Numbered from the stretch's first letter, positions 35,789-47,640 are shown. The stretch: DNA of 64,000 nt from Larix kaempferi (GCA_027924585.1 BSBM01000461.1:10107001-10171000); one strand, 5' to 3'. Numbers and translations: made by a program. The notes: generated from the letters alone by a model not told the origin.

Positions 35789-36487
35789 TTGGACATGAAT
35801 CAAACAGCATCTACTGATGTATGCTTGAACTATGAAGGAGTACCTACTGATGGGTGCTCACACCTCTATGTTGGTGACAGAGAGATCAATTTTGAAAGTG
35901 TTGCTACAAGACAAACTTCCATTAAGCATGAAAATGAATACCTTGTAGTAGTTGAAGAAGAACTCAGATCAACTTCCCCATCACCACTTGAGCTTCATGA
36001 AGTTGGTCCAAACAAGAAGGAAGAAGATGGGGAAGTTTATTTGCAAGAGACTCATTTTCTTGAAGGGTCCTTGAATATGGATGAAAAGAAGATTCAAGAG
36101 GCCTTGAAAAATTTCCATGACACACATACATTGGTTTCTAAATTTTGTTGGTGTGTGGAGGAGAAATATTCCCTTGAAGACATGGAGAAAATCTAGAAGG
36201 CAATGCTGGACACCAAAGGTAATTTTTTATATGTGCTTTCTAATAGAGATTATTTAATTGATCTTGTTGGTTTGTATCATGGAATAACCTTGAACGATGC
36301 AGAAGAGAATGACAAACTCTCAAATGAGTTGGATTCCACCCAAAATACACTCCAAAAATCTATGGTGCATATTGAACAACTTCAAGAGAAGTTGCAAATG
36401 TCCTTTACACCCTCCTACATATCAGACAATCATTCAATTATTGAAATAATTTATTTTAGAAAGGAGGAACCTCATGTAATGGTGTAA
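35789..36487 (+). pseudogene. Second unknown frame of the non-autonomous element
   Basis: Two abutting frames in the same register, 35789-36196 and 36203-36487, are separated only by a TAG at 36194-36196. Together they encode about 230 residues. An acidic N-terminal half is followed by a helical, coiled-coil-like segment (ENDKLSNELDSTQNTL, then IEQLQEKLQ). No catalytic motif is visible. The coiled coil suggests self-association, as in a Gag-like structural protein, but this is inference. Confidence 0.45.
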
Positions 36488-36609
36488 CATGAGGTACATG
36501 TTGATATGTAGGTTCTTGAAGATGCTATGTACTCAAACAAGAAGGAAGACTAGCACTTGTCTTTGTTCAGAGGGGTTATGACCTACCTCGTGGAGAGAGT
36601 TGCAAAGCC

Positions 36610-37536
36610 TTGAAGGAGGAACATGATCTCACAATAGTTGTTCCAGAAAATTATGGAGAAGACAAATTAAATATTTCGATGGGTAAGAGTTGCAAAGAGT
36701 TAAGGTTGGTTCATAATTCTTCACCCCCTACTTCATTTTCAGCCACATCAATTGGAGATGAAAATTGGGTGAAAGGTGTTTTTCTAAGGGTGCCACATGA
36801 GGAGTATGAAACTCCTATCTCTCCTTTTGATGATGACATGACTATATAACCTTATTGTTTACATTTGCAGCGGAATCCTTTTTTACCTTATGATGATACA
36901 TATCTTCATGGATGCACTTATGATGTTCACTTGAGTCACTTGAAGACTCATGATTTTCCTTGCTCCTTTCTTAGTTCAATTGATGTTGGAGGAACGTCCT
37001 CAACTACTTGGGTGAAGAGATATATGATTGGAGAAATTTTTTATTGGAAGAAACATCATTTGTTATTTCCTGATGATAAACATATCCATTGATGCATAAA
37101 GGGTACTTATGTGAGCCCCTTGAAGTCTCATTGCTTTCTTTGCTCCCTAATTGGTTCAGATTTGAGTGGAGGTTCTTCATTCACTTCTCGGATGAAAGAG
37201 CACATGGATGATTATTTTGATGTATCTTTCATCCTTTTGTAGCAGCATTATGGGGCATGGGATCCTCACCTATGTCATTGGATAATATTTGAATGGTCAC
37301 TTGATGCTTGTATGCACTTGGAAAATGGTGGTCTACTTACGTGGAGGTACAAGCACTTTCATGGTTCTTTGATGAGGCACCTCCTTGATGTACATTTTTA
37401 TTATGTTGTTATGTACTTTGATGATATATCCTTTGTACTTATGATGTTTGGAAGAATGCATACAAGGAAATGGGATCCAGGAATTCTCTTTCCTGATGGT
37501 ATTGTTTGGAGGGGACTCCTAATTGTTGGAGTTTAA
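36610..37536 (+). pseudogene. Third unknown region with internal duplications
   Basis: Short frames at 36610-36849, 36865-37092 and 37312-37536 are all open on the element's strand and have no known domain. The nucleotide sequence shows loose tandem copies. A block starting catatcttcatgga near 36899 recurs as catatccattgatg near 37081, and both continue through 'cttgaag.ctcat' and 'tttccttgctcc'-like words about 190 bp apart. A third weaker copy starts near 37260. The region could be the degenerate 3' part of the element's ORF. Confidence 0.4.
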
Positions 37537-38036
37537 TACAAGCAATGGGACCTTGGGATAATTTTTAGTGTCATTGGTTTCAATTTTTTTCGGGAAACAA
37601 GTAGTATGGGATATTGAGTCCCTACTTAATAAGGTGAATTTAAGCAGAGTAGTGCAGCAACAAGCATGGTGTTTCCTCTCTAAAAATTTCATGGAATCTT
37701 GAAGACTCAAAGTTGGACAACTCAATGGCAACTTCAAAGAAGTATACAGTGTGCTATCAAAAAGGGTTTCCAAAATATGAAAGAGGTAAAGAGTAATTGT
37801 GCAAACTTTGTTTTGATGGATTTAATTAATATTTTGGTGTTTATAGGTGATGTTATAGGGGATATCAAATTGAAAAAGAAAACCCACATCTCCTTGCTTT
37901 TGGAAGCACACAATAGTAGTGCATGAGTGCCACTACTCAATGTTTTAGAAGAGAAGTTTTGGGAAGCAAAGTTTTGGGAATAAAGTAGGTTCTTCAACAT
38001 CCATGTGTTGAAATTTCTTGAGGACATGCAATATTT

Positions 38037-38049
38037 GGAGGGGAGGATT
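38037..38049 (+). other. Polypurine tract of the non-autonomous element
   Basis: GGAGGGGAGGATT directly precedes the renewed LTR start TGTCATGTCC at 38050. Confidence 0.75.
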
Positions 38050-38095
38050 TGTCATGTCCCAAAATTTCTCATTGGGCCACAATGGCCTAAGCCCT
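38050..38095 (+). repeat. Truncated 3' LTR remnant
   Basis: 46 bp match 33013-33058 with about four mismatches, up to 'cctaagccc'. The sequence then diverges completely. Confidence 0.75.
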
Positions 38096-38319
38096 GTTGT
38101 AGGTACAACAGATCCAATGCTTCATTCTGATCATGGGAGCCCCATTTTGTAAATATACAGGTATTTAGGTAAGTTTTAAATTTTGGTTTTCTATGGCATC
38201 ATACCATTTGCTTGGTCTATTTAGTTATCATTATTTTCTCCTTCGAAAATATATAAGTTTCTGGTTGTTTTCTTGATTTGCAGAAAACCTTAGATTCTTT
38301 TCCAAAAATCATTTTCTTA

Positions 38320-38710
38320 CGGCAAATCTCGAAATCCCGCAATCCCACAATTGTGGATTGCAGGAATCGTTTGTTTTTCATTTGGAAATTTGTCAACCTG
38401 AAACCCGCAACCCGACATTCCAGGTTGTGGCAAGACCATGTAAGTATTTTAGAAATTCTGATTCTGCAAGCCGAAACTTGAAATTCTGGATTTCGGATTG
38501 TGGAAACTCGTTACGCAAATAAATCGCGTTGTGTGTTTCCACAACCCGCAAATTGCGGGTTGTGTAAAAACTTATTTAATTTTTAATATCTGTTTTCGTT
38601 TCCAAAACTCGAAACCCGAATTTTGGCTTGTGGATTTCGGAAACACGTTTATTCATTTTGCGAAATTTGAAAAACCCGCAACCCAGAATTTCAGATTGCG
38701 GATTTTAGGA
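38320..38710. repeat. Array of short inverted repeats (CCCGCAA / TTGCGGG)
   Basis: About six loose units alternate aacccgcaaccc-like and ggttgtgga-like arms, for example 'cccacaattgtggattgcagg' near 38344 and aacccgcaaattgcgggttg near 38543. The latter is a near-perfect palindrome. Units are spaced roughly 60-70 bp. Confidence 0.65.
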
Positions 38711-39057
38711 ATTTTGAATGAATTTTGATTTTCAAACCTATGAACCCAATCCCGCATCCCACAGGGGTTAATCTCAGCCGCTCGTTTCTTTTAAATCTAC
38801 GGTCCAGATTTGATCCGACTGAAAAACCATAAATGCACGATTTTTGCTATTTTCCATTATCATTTTTATTCTCGGAAATTTACGCTCCTACGTGGATTTT
38901 ACTGTCGATTTCCTACCAAGGTCACCTTCACGAATTTTTAGTCATTTACAAGTTGGTTTGATGTCATTTTTGCATTTGCTATTTACTGTTTTTCTGTCTA
39001 TGGTTTAGTTTTAATTTTGTTTTATTTATTTATCATAATTTCTCAAGCTTTGCCAAA

Positions 39058-40089
39058 ATGTCTCGGAATACTCGGTCTAAAACACTTCACAGGGATTTAT
39101 TGACCAAAGATCCCAATTTTGGCATCTTCACAGACACCAGTGAAAGGGTCATTGAAACCTATGAAATGGACTGGGCCAAAATATATGCTATCTTTGACAA
39201 TGATGACCTTTCGGACATCAAAGAAGACCGACTTGCGTATGAGAAAATTAGGGCTTCAAAAATCCATGCGATTGTTGGTCGCCCCGTAGTCCTACCTTAT
39301 ACAGACCCTGTTAAATGGATTGTGGAAAACACTAACCCTAAGGACCAGTCGTTTAACAATAATGCCGAGTCACAATTGGCATCCTTCCACCCTGAAGTTT
39401 TTATCAGATCTTTTCCTCTCAAGCCGACTGTACAAATCCTTAGCCATGATTTCATTCAATCCTCCAAGACTAGATACAAATTTCAAGAAATGATGAAATC
39501 ATGGATGGTTAAATCTAGCAATTTTGTGCCGAAGGATGATAACCTTTATTCGATTGCTTGGTTCAAGGAACCTTACTCCCTATTGTCATCCATGCTCTGC
39601 AGGCTCTTTGGCATCCCCAATTGCTCAATTTTTAAAGCTGAATGGCCTCATATAGCTCACCATATCTTGACAACAGGAGAATCTTTCCCTTGGGCATCTA
39701 TCTTGTCTTCAAAACTTAAAACAACAATTCAATATTATCAGAAGGTGCCTGCCTTAAGAAAGCCACATTTTTACCTATCATCCTTCATTCTTGATGTCTT
39801 TTTCTCTAAATTTCAATATCCTAACTTGGGGTAGAATTGGACCACTGAAGCTCCATCGGTTCATATATATCATTCAACACTGTGGGAAAGCAATTATGTG
39901 CCCCTACTCTATGACATTTGTGACCATTTCATGGGAACTATTTATTTCAAAATATTCGAACAGGAAGCTCCCGCCTTTTCAGCTGATGCCAGAACTTTCA
40001 TCAACACGATTGGTGATTGGTATGTTTATGAGTCCTTTTCATACAGAGAGTCTGGGGAAGTGACATTGTTCACCTTCTGCCAAGAATAG
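39058..40089 (+). pseudogene. Unknown ~343-codon ORF with one internal stop
   Basis: ATG at 39058 opens a frame that runs 258 codons to a TAG at 39832-39834, then remains open in the same register to a TAG at 40087-40089. The product starts with a basic segment (MSRNTRSKTLHRDLL). It has an acidic middle and a longer part of mixed hydrophobic and aromatic residues (WFKEPYSLLSSMLCRLFG). After the stop it continues with NYVPLLYDICDHFMG. I recognise no catalytic motif. It resembles, in general character only, the extra ORFs of plant transposons. It lies between the truncated LTR remnant at 38.1 kb and the copia-like LTR at 40121, which begins 31 bp after its end. Confidence 0.5.
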
Positions 40090-40120
40090 TGCCTTACAGG
40101 TTTTTCATTCAAGAGGTTTC

Positions 40121-40803
40121 TGTTAGGATATTCCTATACTCCATCCTAGTCCCACTAGTGTTTTGATCATTTACATTTTCAGTCATGCATGCACTTTTAG
40201 GGTTTGCATGCATTCTATGGTTTGCATGCATTTTGCATGCATCCTAGTCATCAGTCCAACACCTAGCCATCAGTTAGCCATCCCCCAAGAGCTTCTCACT
40301 ATTTAGTTTTAGCCCTCCAGTTGCTTAATGCGCCCTTCTTCCTTGATTTTAGGGAGAAACTCGCCCTTCTTCACCTACCAGTCTAGTTGTCTTCAGTTTA
40401 CACTCAGTTACACTTAGTTTGACTGATGGTTGGCAGTTACTTGAGCATTGATGACTCCAGTGATGATGATGGAGACTTCCAAGTTGTGTTCCGATGATCA
40501 TGAGGACACCTAGTTGTGCTCCGATGACACTCTATTGATCTTATGATCACTCTGAGAGGCTAATTCGAATGGCCACCTTAGGAATTCGAATCCTCTCTAC
40601 CATTGTACTATTTATTTGTCCATACTGTGATTAATTAACTAGTGTGTGTGAAGTATTATTGCTTCTATCTGAGTTCTATTGTACCATATTATTTTGTTGC
40701 TCATTATACTGTATTGTTCACTCTTTTTCTATTTTCCTGCTTAATCATAATTACTCTTGTGAGGTATACATCATCTCTTAGATCTACTGTGATGATTTTC
40801 ACA
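40121..40803 (+). repeat. 5' LTR of the non-autonomous copia element
   Basis: It starts TGTTAGG and ends TTTTCACA. The motif cluster at 40182-40252 has GCATGCA words mixed with tagggttt. The block 'gaatggcc' and the 'ttagccctcc' block are shared with the LTR at 5539. Confidence 0.92.
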
Positions 40804-40815
40804 TGGTATCAGAGC
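40804..40815 (+). other. Primer binding site (initiator Met-tRNA)
   Basis: TGGTATCAGAGC lies directly after the LTR. Confidence 0.93.
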
Positions 40816-40958
40816 ATGTTGAGAGTATTGTTTATCTCCATTCTTGAGAGTTTTTTGCAGGTTATTACCAAGATTTCGAGTGTAGCAATTTCTGCATTTT
40901 TGCAGCAGTAGCAGTTGCAGTTATTCTATATTGTTTTTCTAGGTCTTCTACAACTTCA

Positions 40959-42078
40959 ATGAATTCAAAAGAAATCACTCCTCTTTCTCCTTTCTCTCCT
41001 CTCAGCTATGATGATTGGAAACAAAAAATAATAGCATACTTGAAGAGCCATGATATCTTTGACTGTTGTTTTGAAAGAGAGTTCGAATCTTCTGAAGAGA
41101 AGATTGATTGGTTAAATAAAGTTGATGAAGCCTTTGGATCAATGTTGGATGCTATGTCTGATTGGATGTTATATGACCTCCCTGATTTTTCATCACCAAT
41201 AGGCTCACCTGGATGAAATATTTGGCAGAGAGAATGAAGGACATGGTCCCAACCCGTTCGAAAGCAAACAAAGTGATGCATTCGCTCCTCTTGATGGTCT
41301 CTCAGATCATGAACCAGTATCATCTCACATTGAAGTTGTTCACAAAGAACTTGTAGATTCTACACTCATGCTCAAACTTTCTTCTCTTTCTGTTCCAACT
41401 CACACTCTAAATATTGCAGAAGGTCCTAAATCCTCTCTTGCACCAGAGTCTGTTGGTTTGCATCATGATCATATGATTATTTCGGAGGTCAAAACAGCTA
41501 TTGAAGGTAATTCATTCGCTCCTCTCCAGCTATCTCTTCTTTTATACTACTATATGATCATAAATTCATGTTTTCAGAAGGTTATTGAAGATTATGGCCA
41601 TTGCCATTCGCTTGGGATAAATTCTCATGCAATTACTGGTTTTGATCTCACCTCTCATGGTTCAAAGGAGATCTCAAGAAACCATGATTCAAGTCTTGTA
41701 TCTAAATTGGGTTCTAAGCAATTATTGCTTGGGATAATTTTTCATGCATATGATAGTTTTGATCTCACCCCTCCTGGTTCAAAGGAGATCTCAAGAAACT
41801 ATTTTTTAAGTCTTAAATCTGATTTTGATTTCAAGCAAACATGCAATAGTTCTTTTTGGCATAATCTCACCCATGGTGGTTCGAAGGAGAAGACAAAAGA
41901 CTATATGCACTTTCACAGATTTGATCCTACCTCAGCTGATTCGAATCACAAGTTCAAGGATCATTCTCATATTGTTGGATTTGTTCTCATCACATTCGAT
42001 CTGAAGAGCAAGTACAAGCACATGCTTTTTGAGCATGATCCACTTCTTCCCAAGAAGAAGATACCTCCAGACATATGA
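40959..42078 (+). pseudogene. Gag-like ORF with a repeat-bearing tail
   Basis: ATG at 40959 opens a frame whose start (PLSPLSYDDWKQKIIAYLK) has the layout of a copia Gag N-terminus. The frame ends at TGA 41214, but the neighbouring frame carries the continuation (AHLDEIFGREN) from about 41200 and stays open to 42078, so there is one frameshift. The tail contains a repeat of about 40 residues: GFDLTSHGSKEISRN and SFDLTPPGSKEISRN, then weaker copies with THGGSKEKTKDY and DPTSADSN. No zinc knuckle, protease, integrase or RT is present. The repeats are unlike any Gag I know. They may be spacer or a novel particle-related domain. Confidence 0.65.
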
Positions 42079-42257
42079 CCAAGCATCACACCTGTTTGAG
42101 TTTGGAGCATTTAAATTTTTGTGTGTGCCTTACAGTCTATTTTTTAGGAGGGGGTATGTTTCCCATGAAATTTTCACACTTCCTTGGTTTATTGACCGTT
42201 ATTATTATTCATTGTATTAGGTGACCTTTGGTCTTAGTTACTAAGGCCCAGGATGGA

Positions 42258-42268
42258 TTAAGGGGGGG
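42258..42268 (+). other. Polypurine tract
   Basis: TTAAGGGGGGG directly precedes the 3' LTR and is the same tract as at 10950-10958. Confidence 0.9.
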
Positions 42269-42448
42269 TGTTAGGATATTCCTATACTCCATCCTATTCC
42301 CACCAGTATTTTGATCATTTACATTTTCAGTCATGCATGCACTTTTAGGGTTTGCATGCATTATAGGGTTTGCATGCATCCCAGTCATCAGTCCAACACC
42401 TAGCCCTCAGTTAGCCATCCCCCGGGAGCTTCTCACTATTCAGTTTTA
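42269..42448 (+). repeat. Truncated 3' LTR of the non-autonomous copia element
   Basis: It matches the first ~190 bp of the LTR at 40121 with several substitutions and an 11-bp or so deletion in the GCATGCA cluster. It stops at 'cagtttta', after which unrelated sequence begins. No TSD can be tested. Confidence 0.9.
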
Positions 42449-42572
42449 TCTAGGGATGATTTTAAGAACCCCCCCAAAATTTATATGTATAAAAAATGGG
42501 CGAATCTCCGCGATATATAGGAAAACTTGAAGGCGATTTTATCAATAATATAATATGTATATATAATTGTTT

Positions 42573-42747
42573 GGCGAATCTTTCATTTCATTATATAATG
42601 TTGTAAAATCTTGGCGAATCTTTCACTAAATTATAAGATATTGTAAAATCTTGGCTATTATTTCACTTAATTATAAAAAATTGTAAAAACTTGGCGAATC
42701 TTTCACTGATTTATAAAATATAGTAAAAATTTGGCGAATCTCTTGCC
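42573..42747. repeat. 40-bp tandem repeat, 4.4 copies
   Basis: Units start at 42573, 42613, 42653, 42693 and 42733, exactly 40 bp apart. They begin ggcgaatctttcac and end attgtaaaa-ctt. The third copy has ggctattattt. Confidence 0.95.
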
Positions 42748-43020
42748 AATAAGACTCAAGCTTTTGATTATGTAGATTATTAAGGTAGTGCAACAAAAGA
42801 ACGTACACCGGAGCTCAACTCTGGAATCTCTCGACTCCTAGACTCTCGAATGAACAAGTGTATGAATAAGGAAAGGATGGATTTATTTATACATTTCACA
42901 AGCAGTATTTGATCACTCACAACTAGAAGGTGTTGACGAAATACGACTGCACTAACTAGGTTCAAGGCAAGTAGGGGCTCTACTTGTTTTTATCTCGTCC
43001 CTTAATGGTCCAATGGACAT

Positions 43021-46000
43021 GTGGGGTCATGAATTCAAAATTCTCCCAAAGATGATAAAAAATCCCTAAGCACTTCAATATTTTCCCAAGCACTTCTGAA
43101 TTCTCCCAAGGATGATAAAAACTCCCCATGCACTTCAATATTTTCCCCAAGCACTTCAGAATTCCCTCGAGGCACTTCAATACTTACCCGATGCACTTTT
43201 AAATTGACACAATGATGATAGAAACACACCATGCACTTCAATACTTGCCTCAACCACTTCAAAATTCTCCCAACGATGATAAAAACACCCAAACGCTTAA
43301 ATATTTACCCCATGCACTTCAAAATTATCCTAGCAAAGATAAAAACGCTCCCATCCATTTCCATGATTTCCCAAGCACTTCATTACTTGCCTCGGACACT
43401 TCAAAATTCATCCAATAATGATAAAGATGCCATATGCACTTCAATAGTTTCCCTAGGCAAGGGAGAAAAACACCCAACAATGATATAATCACCTAGGCAA
43501 TCACAAAATTGCCTCAATCCACACAAATTTTCCCTGACAAGTGATAAATTTTCCCATCACTGTTTTAAAATGTCCCAACACTATAAAATCATTCATACAT
43601 TGATCAATAACAACCCCAAGCACTTCTAAATTCATGCAGTGAGGAGCAAAACGACCCATGCACTTCTAAATTCACCCGTTGATGAAAAAAATGCCCCATG
43701 CATTTCTAAATTCACCCAATGACGAGAAAAAAGCCCCAAGCACATCAATACTTGCCCTGGGCACATCAAAATTTTCTGAAAGATGATAAAATTGCCCTAA
43801 GAACTTTAATATTTTCCCATGCACTTCTAAATTCACCCAAGGATGATAAAAACTCCCCATGGACTTCAAGATTTTCCCAAAGCACTTCAAAATTCCCCCA
43901 AGTCACTCCAATACTTGCCACATGCACTTCTAAATTGACCCAATGATGATAGAAACGCCCCATGCACTTCAATACTTTCCTTGACCACTTCAAAATTCTC
44001 CCAACAATGATAAAAAAATGCCCAAACACTTCAATATTTTCCCTCGGCACTTCAAAATTCTCGCAAGGAAGATAAAAACACCCCCGTCCACTTCTAAATT
44101 CACCCAATGATGAGAAAAATGCACCATGCACTTTTAAATCCACCTGGTGATGAGAAAAACACCCCATGCACTTCTAAATCCACCCAGTGATGAGAAAAAC
44201 ACCCCATGCACTTCTAAATTCACCTAATGAGGAGAAAAACACCCCAGGCACTTCAATACTTGCCCTGGGAACTTGCACTTCAAAATTCTCCCAGAGATAA
44301 TAAAAATTCTCTAAGCACTTCAATATTTTCCCAGGCACTTCTAAATTCTCCCAAGGATGATAAAAACTCCCCATGCACTTCAATATTTTCCCCAAGCACT
44401 TCAAAATTCCCTCAAGGCACTTTAATACTTACCCCATGCACTTCTAAATTGACCCAATGATGATAGAAACGCACCATGCACTTCAATACTTGCCTCGACC
44501 ACTTCAAAATTCTCCCAACAATGATAAAAACATCCAGACACTTCAATATTTTCCCTAGTCACTTCAAAATTCTCCCAGCAAAGATAAAAACGCCCCCATC
44601 CACTTCCATGATTTCCTAGGCACTTCGTTACTTTCCCTAGACACTTCAATATTCCTTCAATGATGATAAAGATGCCCCATGCACTTCAATAGTTTCCCTA
44701 GGCAAGGGAGAAAAACACCCAACAATGATATAATCACCCACGCAATCACAAAAATGCCTCAATCCACACAAATTTTCCCCGGCAAGTGATAACTTTGTCC
44801 ATCATTGTTTTAAAACATCCCAACACCATACAAGCATTCATACATTGATCACTAACAACCCCAAGCACTTCTAAATTCACGTAGTGAGGAGAAAAACAAC
44901 CCATACACTTTTAAATTCACCCGATGATGAGAAAAATGCCCCATGTACTTCTAAATTCACCCAATGATGAGAAAAATGCCCCAAGCACTTCAATACTTGG
45001 CTAAGCACATCAAAATTTTCTGACAGATGATAAAATTTCCTAAGAACTTCAATATTTTCCCAGGCACTTCTAAATTATCCCAAGGATGATAAAAACTCCC
45101 CATGCACTTTAATATTTTCCCAAAGCACTTCAAAATTCCCCCGAGTCAATTCAATACTTGCCACATGCACTTCTAAGTTGACCCAATGATGATATAAATG
45201 TCCCATGCACTTCAATACTTGCCTCAACCACTTCAAAATTCTCCCAATGATGATAAAAATGCCCAGACACTTCAATATTTGCCCCAGGTACTTCATAATT
45301 CTCACAACGAAGATAGAAACGCCCCCATCTACTTCTAAATTCACCTAGTGATGAGAAAAATGCACCATGCGCTTTTAAATACACTCGGTGATGAGAAAAA
45401 TGCCCCATGCACTTCTAAATCCACCTGTTGATGAGAAAAACACCCCATGCACTTCTAAATTCACCCAGTGAGGAGAAAAATTACCCAGACACTTCAATAC
45501 TTTCCCTGGGCACTTGCACTTCAAAATTCTCCCAAAGATAATAAAAATTCCCTAAGCACTTCAGTATTTTCGAGCCACTTCAAAATTCTCCCAAGGATGA
45601 TAAAAACTCCCCATGCACTTCAATATTTTTCCCAAGCACTTCAAAATCCCCCCAAGGCACTTCAATACTTGCCCCATGCACTTCTAAATTCACGCAGTGA
45701 TTAGAAAAACACCCTGCGCACTTCAAGACTTTCCTCGGCCACTTCAAAATTCTCCCAACGATGATAAAAAACACCCATACACTTCAATATTTTCCCCAGA
45801 CACTTCAAAATTCTCGTGGCGAAGATAAGAACGCCCCATCCACTTCCATGTTTTCCCAGGCACTTCATTACTTTCCATAGACACTTCAAAATTTGTCCAA
45901 TGATGATAAAGATGCCCTAGGCACTTCAATACTTTCCCTAGGCAAGGGAGAAAAACACCGGACAATGATATAATCACCCAAGAAATCACAAAAATGCCTC

Positions 46001-47640
46001 AATCCACACAAATTTACTTCAGCAAGTGATAACTTTGCACATCACTGTTTGAAAACGTCCCAACACTATAAAAGTATCCATACATTGATAAACAACAACC
46101 GCAGGCACTTCTAAATTCACTTAGTGATGAAAAAAATGCCCCATGCACCTATAAATTCACCAAGTGACGAGAAAAACGCCTCATGCACTTCAATACTTTC
46201 CCCGGGCACTTCAAAATTCTCCAAAAGATGATAAAAATTCCCTAAGCACTTCAATATTTTCCCAGGCACTTCAAAATTCCCCCGAGGCACTTCAATACTT
46301 TCCCCATGCACTTCTAAATTCACCAAGTGATGAGAAAAATGCCTCGCACACTTCAATACTTTCCTTGACCACTTCAAAATTCTCCCAATGATGATAAAAA
46401 CACCCATACACTTCAATATTTTCCCCAGGCACTTTAAAATTCTTACGACGAAGATAAAAACGCCCCCATCCACTTCCATGTTTGCTCAGGCACTTCATTA
46501 CTTTCCCTGGACACTTCAAAATTCGTCCAATGATGATAAAGATGCCCTAGGCACTTCAATACTTGCCCTAGGCAAGGGAGAAAAACACCCGACAATAATA
46601 TAATCACATAGGCAATCACGAAAATGCCTCAATCCACACAAATTTACCTCGGTAAGTGATAACTTTGCCCATCAATGTTTTAAAACATCCCAACACTATA
46701 AAAGCATCCATACATTGTTAAACAACAACCCTAGGAACTTCTAAATTCACCTAGTGATGAGAAAAATGCCCCATGCACTTCTAAATTCACCAAGTGACGA
46801 AAAAAACACCCCATGCACTTCAATGCTTGCCCCGAGCACTTCAAAATTCTCCGAAATATGATAAAAATGCCCTAAGCACTTCAATATTTTTCCATGCACT
46901 TCTAAATTCCCCCAAGGATGATAAAAACTCCCCATGCACTTGAATATTTTCCCCAAGCACTTCAAAATCCCTCTAGGCACTTCAACGTATGCCCCATGCA
47001 CTTCTAAATTGACCCAATGATGATAGAATCGTCGCATGCACTTCAATACTTGCCTTGGTCACTTCAAAATTCTCCCAACGATGATAAAAATACCCATACA
47101 CTTCAATATTTTCCCCACACTCTTCAAAATTGCACCCAAGCACTTCAATACTTCCCCATGCACTTCTAAATTGACCCAATAATGATAGAAACGCCCCATG
47201 CACTTCAATATTTTCCTTAGCCACTTCAAAATTCTCCCAACAATGATAAAAACGACTAGACACTTCAATATTTTCTCCAGGAACTTCAAAATTCTCGCAA
47301 TGAAGATAAAAACACCCCTGTCCAATTCCATATTTGCTTAGGCACTTCATTACTTGACATAGATATTCAAAATTTGTCCAATGATGATAAAGATGCCCTA
47401 GGCACTTCAATACTTACCCTAAGCAAGGGAGAAAAACACTCGACATTGATATAATTACCCAGGCAATCACAAAAATGCCCAATCCACACAAATTTTCCTC
47501 AGAATGTTAACTTTGGCCATCACTGTTTTAAAACGCCCCAACACTATAAAAGCATCCTTACATTGACAAACAACCCCATGCACTTCTAAATTCACCCAGT
47601 GATGAGAATAACGCCCCATGCACTTCAAAATCCAAAACAG
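43021..47640. repeat. 4.6-kb minisatellite with higher-order structure
   Basis: The basic module is about 55-60 bp. It is built of cacttcaatayttkccc, gcacttcaaaattctccca and a ygatgataaaaac linker, in many diverged copies. A separate block is embedded at 43456, 44701, 45941, 46571 and 47421. It starts (a/g)gcaagggagaaaaacac and continues through aatccacacaaatt, a 'cactgttttaaaa' segment and 'tacattga'. Its spacings are 1245, 1240, 630 and 850 bp, so larger segments were duplicated as units. Many overlapping minus-strand frames of 60-142 codons arise from the repeat and are not supported as genes. Confidence 0.95.

Larger units (their letters stand above)
33013..38095 (+). mobile_element. Large non-autonomous LTR element (LARD-like)
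   Basis: A ~2.1-kb 5' LTR starts TGTCATGTCC and ends GATATTACA. One base later is an initiator-Met PBS. At the other end a purine tract abuts a second copy of the LTR start, of which only about 46 bp survive (38050-38095, about four mismatches to 33013-33058). The 2.9-kb internal region has no protease, RT, RNase H or integrase, only unknown acidic frames. The TGTCATGTCC start is common in Ty3 elements, so parasitism of a Ty3 partner is plausible. It is called LARD-like for its size and missing pol. The LTR end rests on the PBS, since the 3' LTR is truncated. Confidence 0.75.
40121..42448 (+). mobile_element. Non-autonomous copia-like LTR element
   Basis: The 5' LTR is 683 bp (TGTTAGGATATT to TTTTCACA) and is followed by the PBS TGGTATCAGAGC. 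A PPT (aaggggggg) is followed by a 3' LTR copy of which 180 bp remain. The internal region is only about 1.46 kb and encodes a gag-like start and a repeat-bearing tail but no pol. The sequence before the PPT ('gtgacctttggtcttagtta') is nearly the same as that before the PPT of the 5539-11703 copia element, and both LTRs share the RY/telobox cluster. This points to trans-mobilisation by a relative of that element. Confidence 0.88.

Noticed and set aside
43035-47410. Many minus-strand frames of 60-142 codons in the minisatellite
   Set aside because: They overlap in several frames and simply translate the tandem repeat. No start, domain or codon bias supports a gene.
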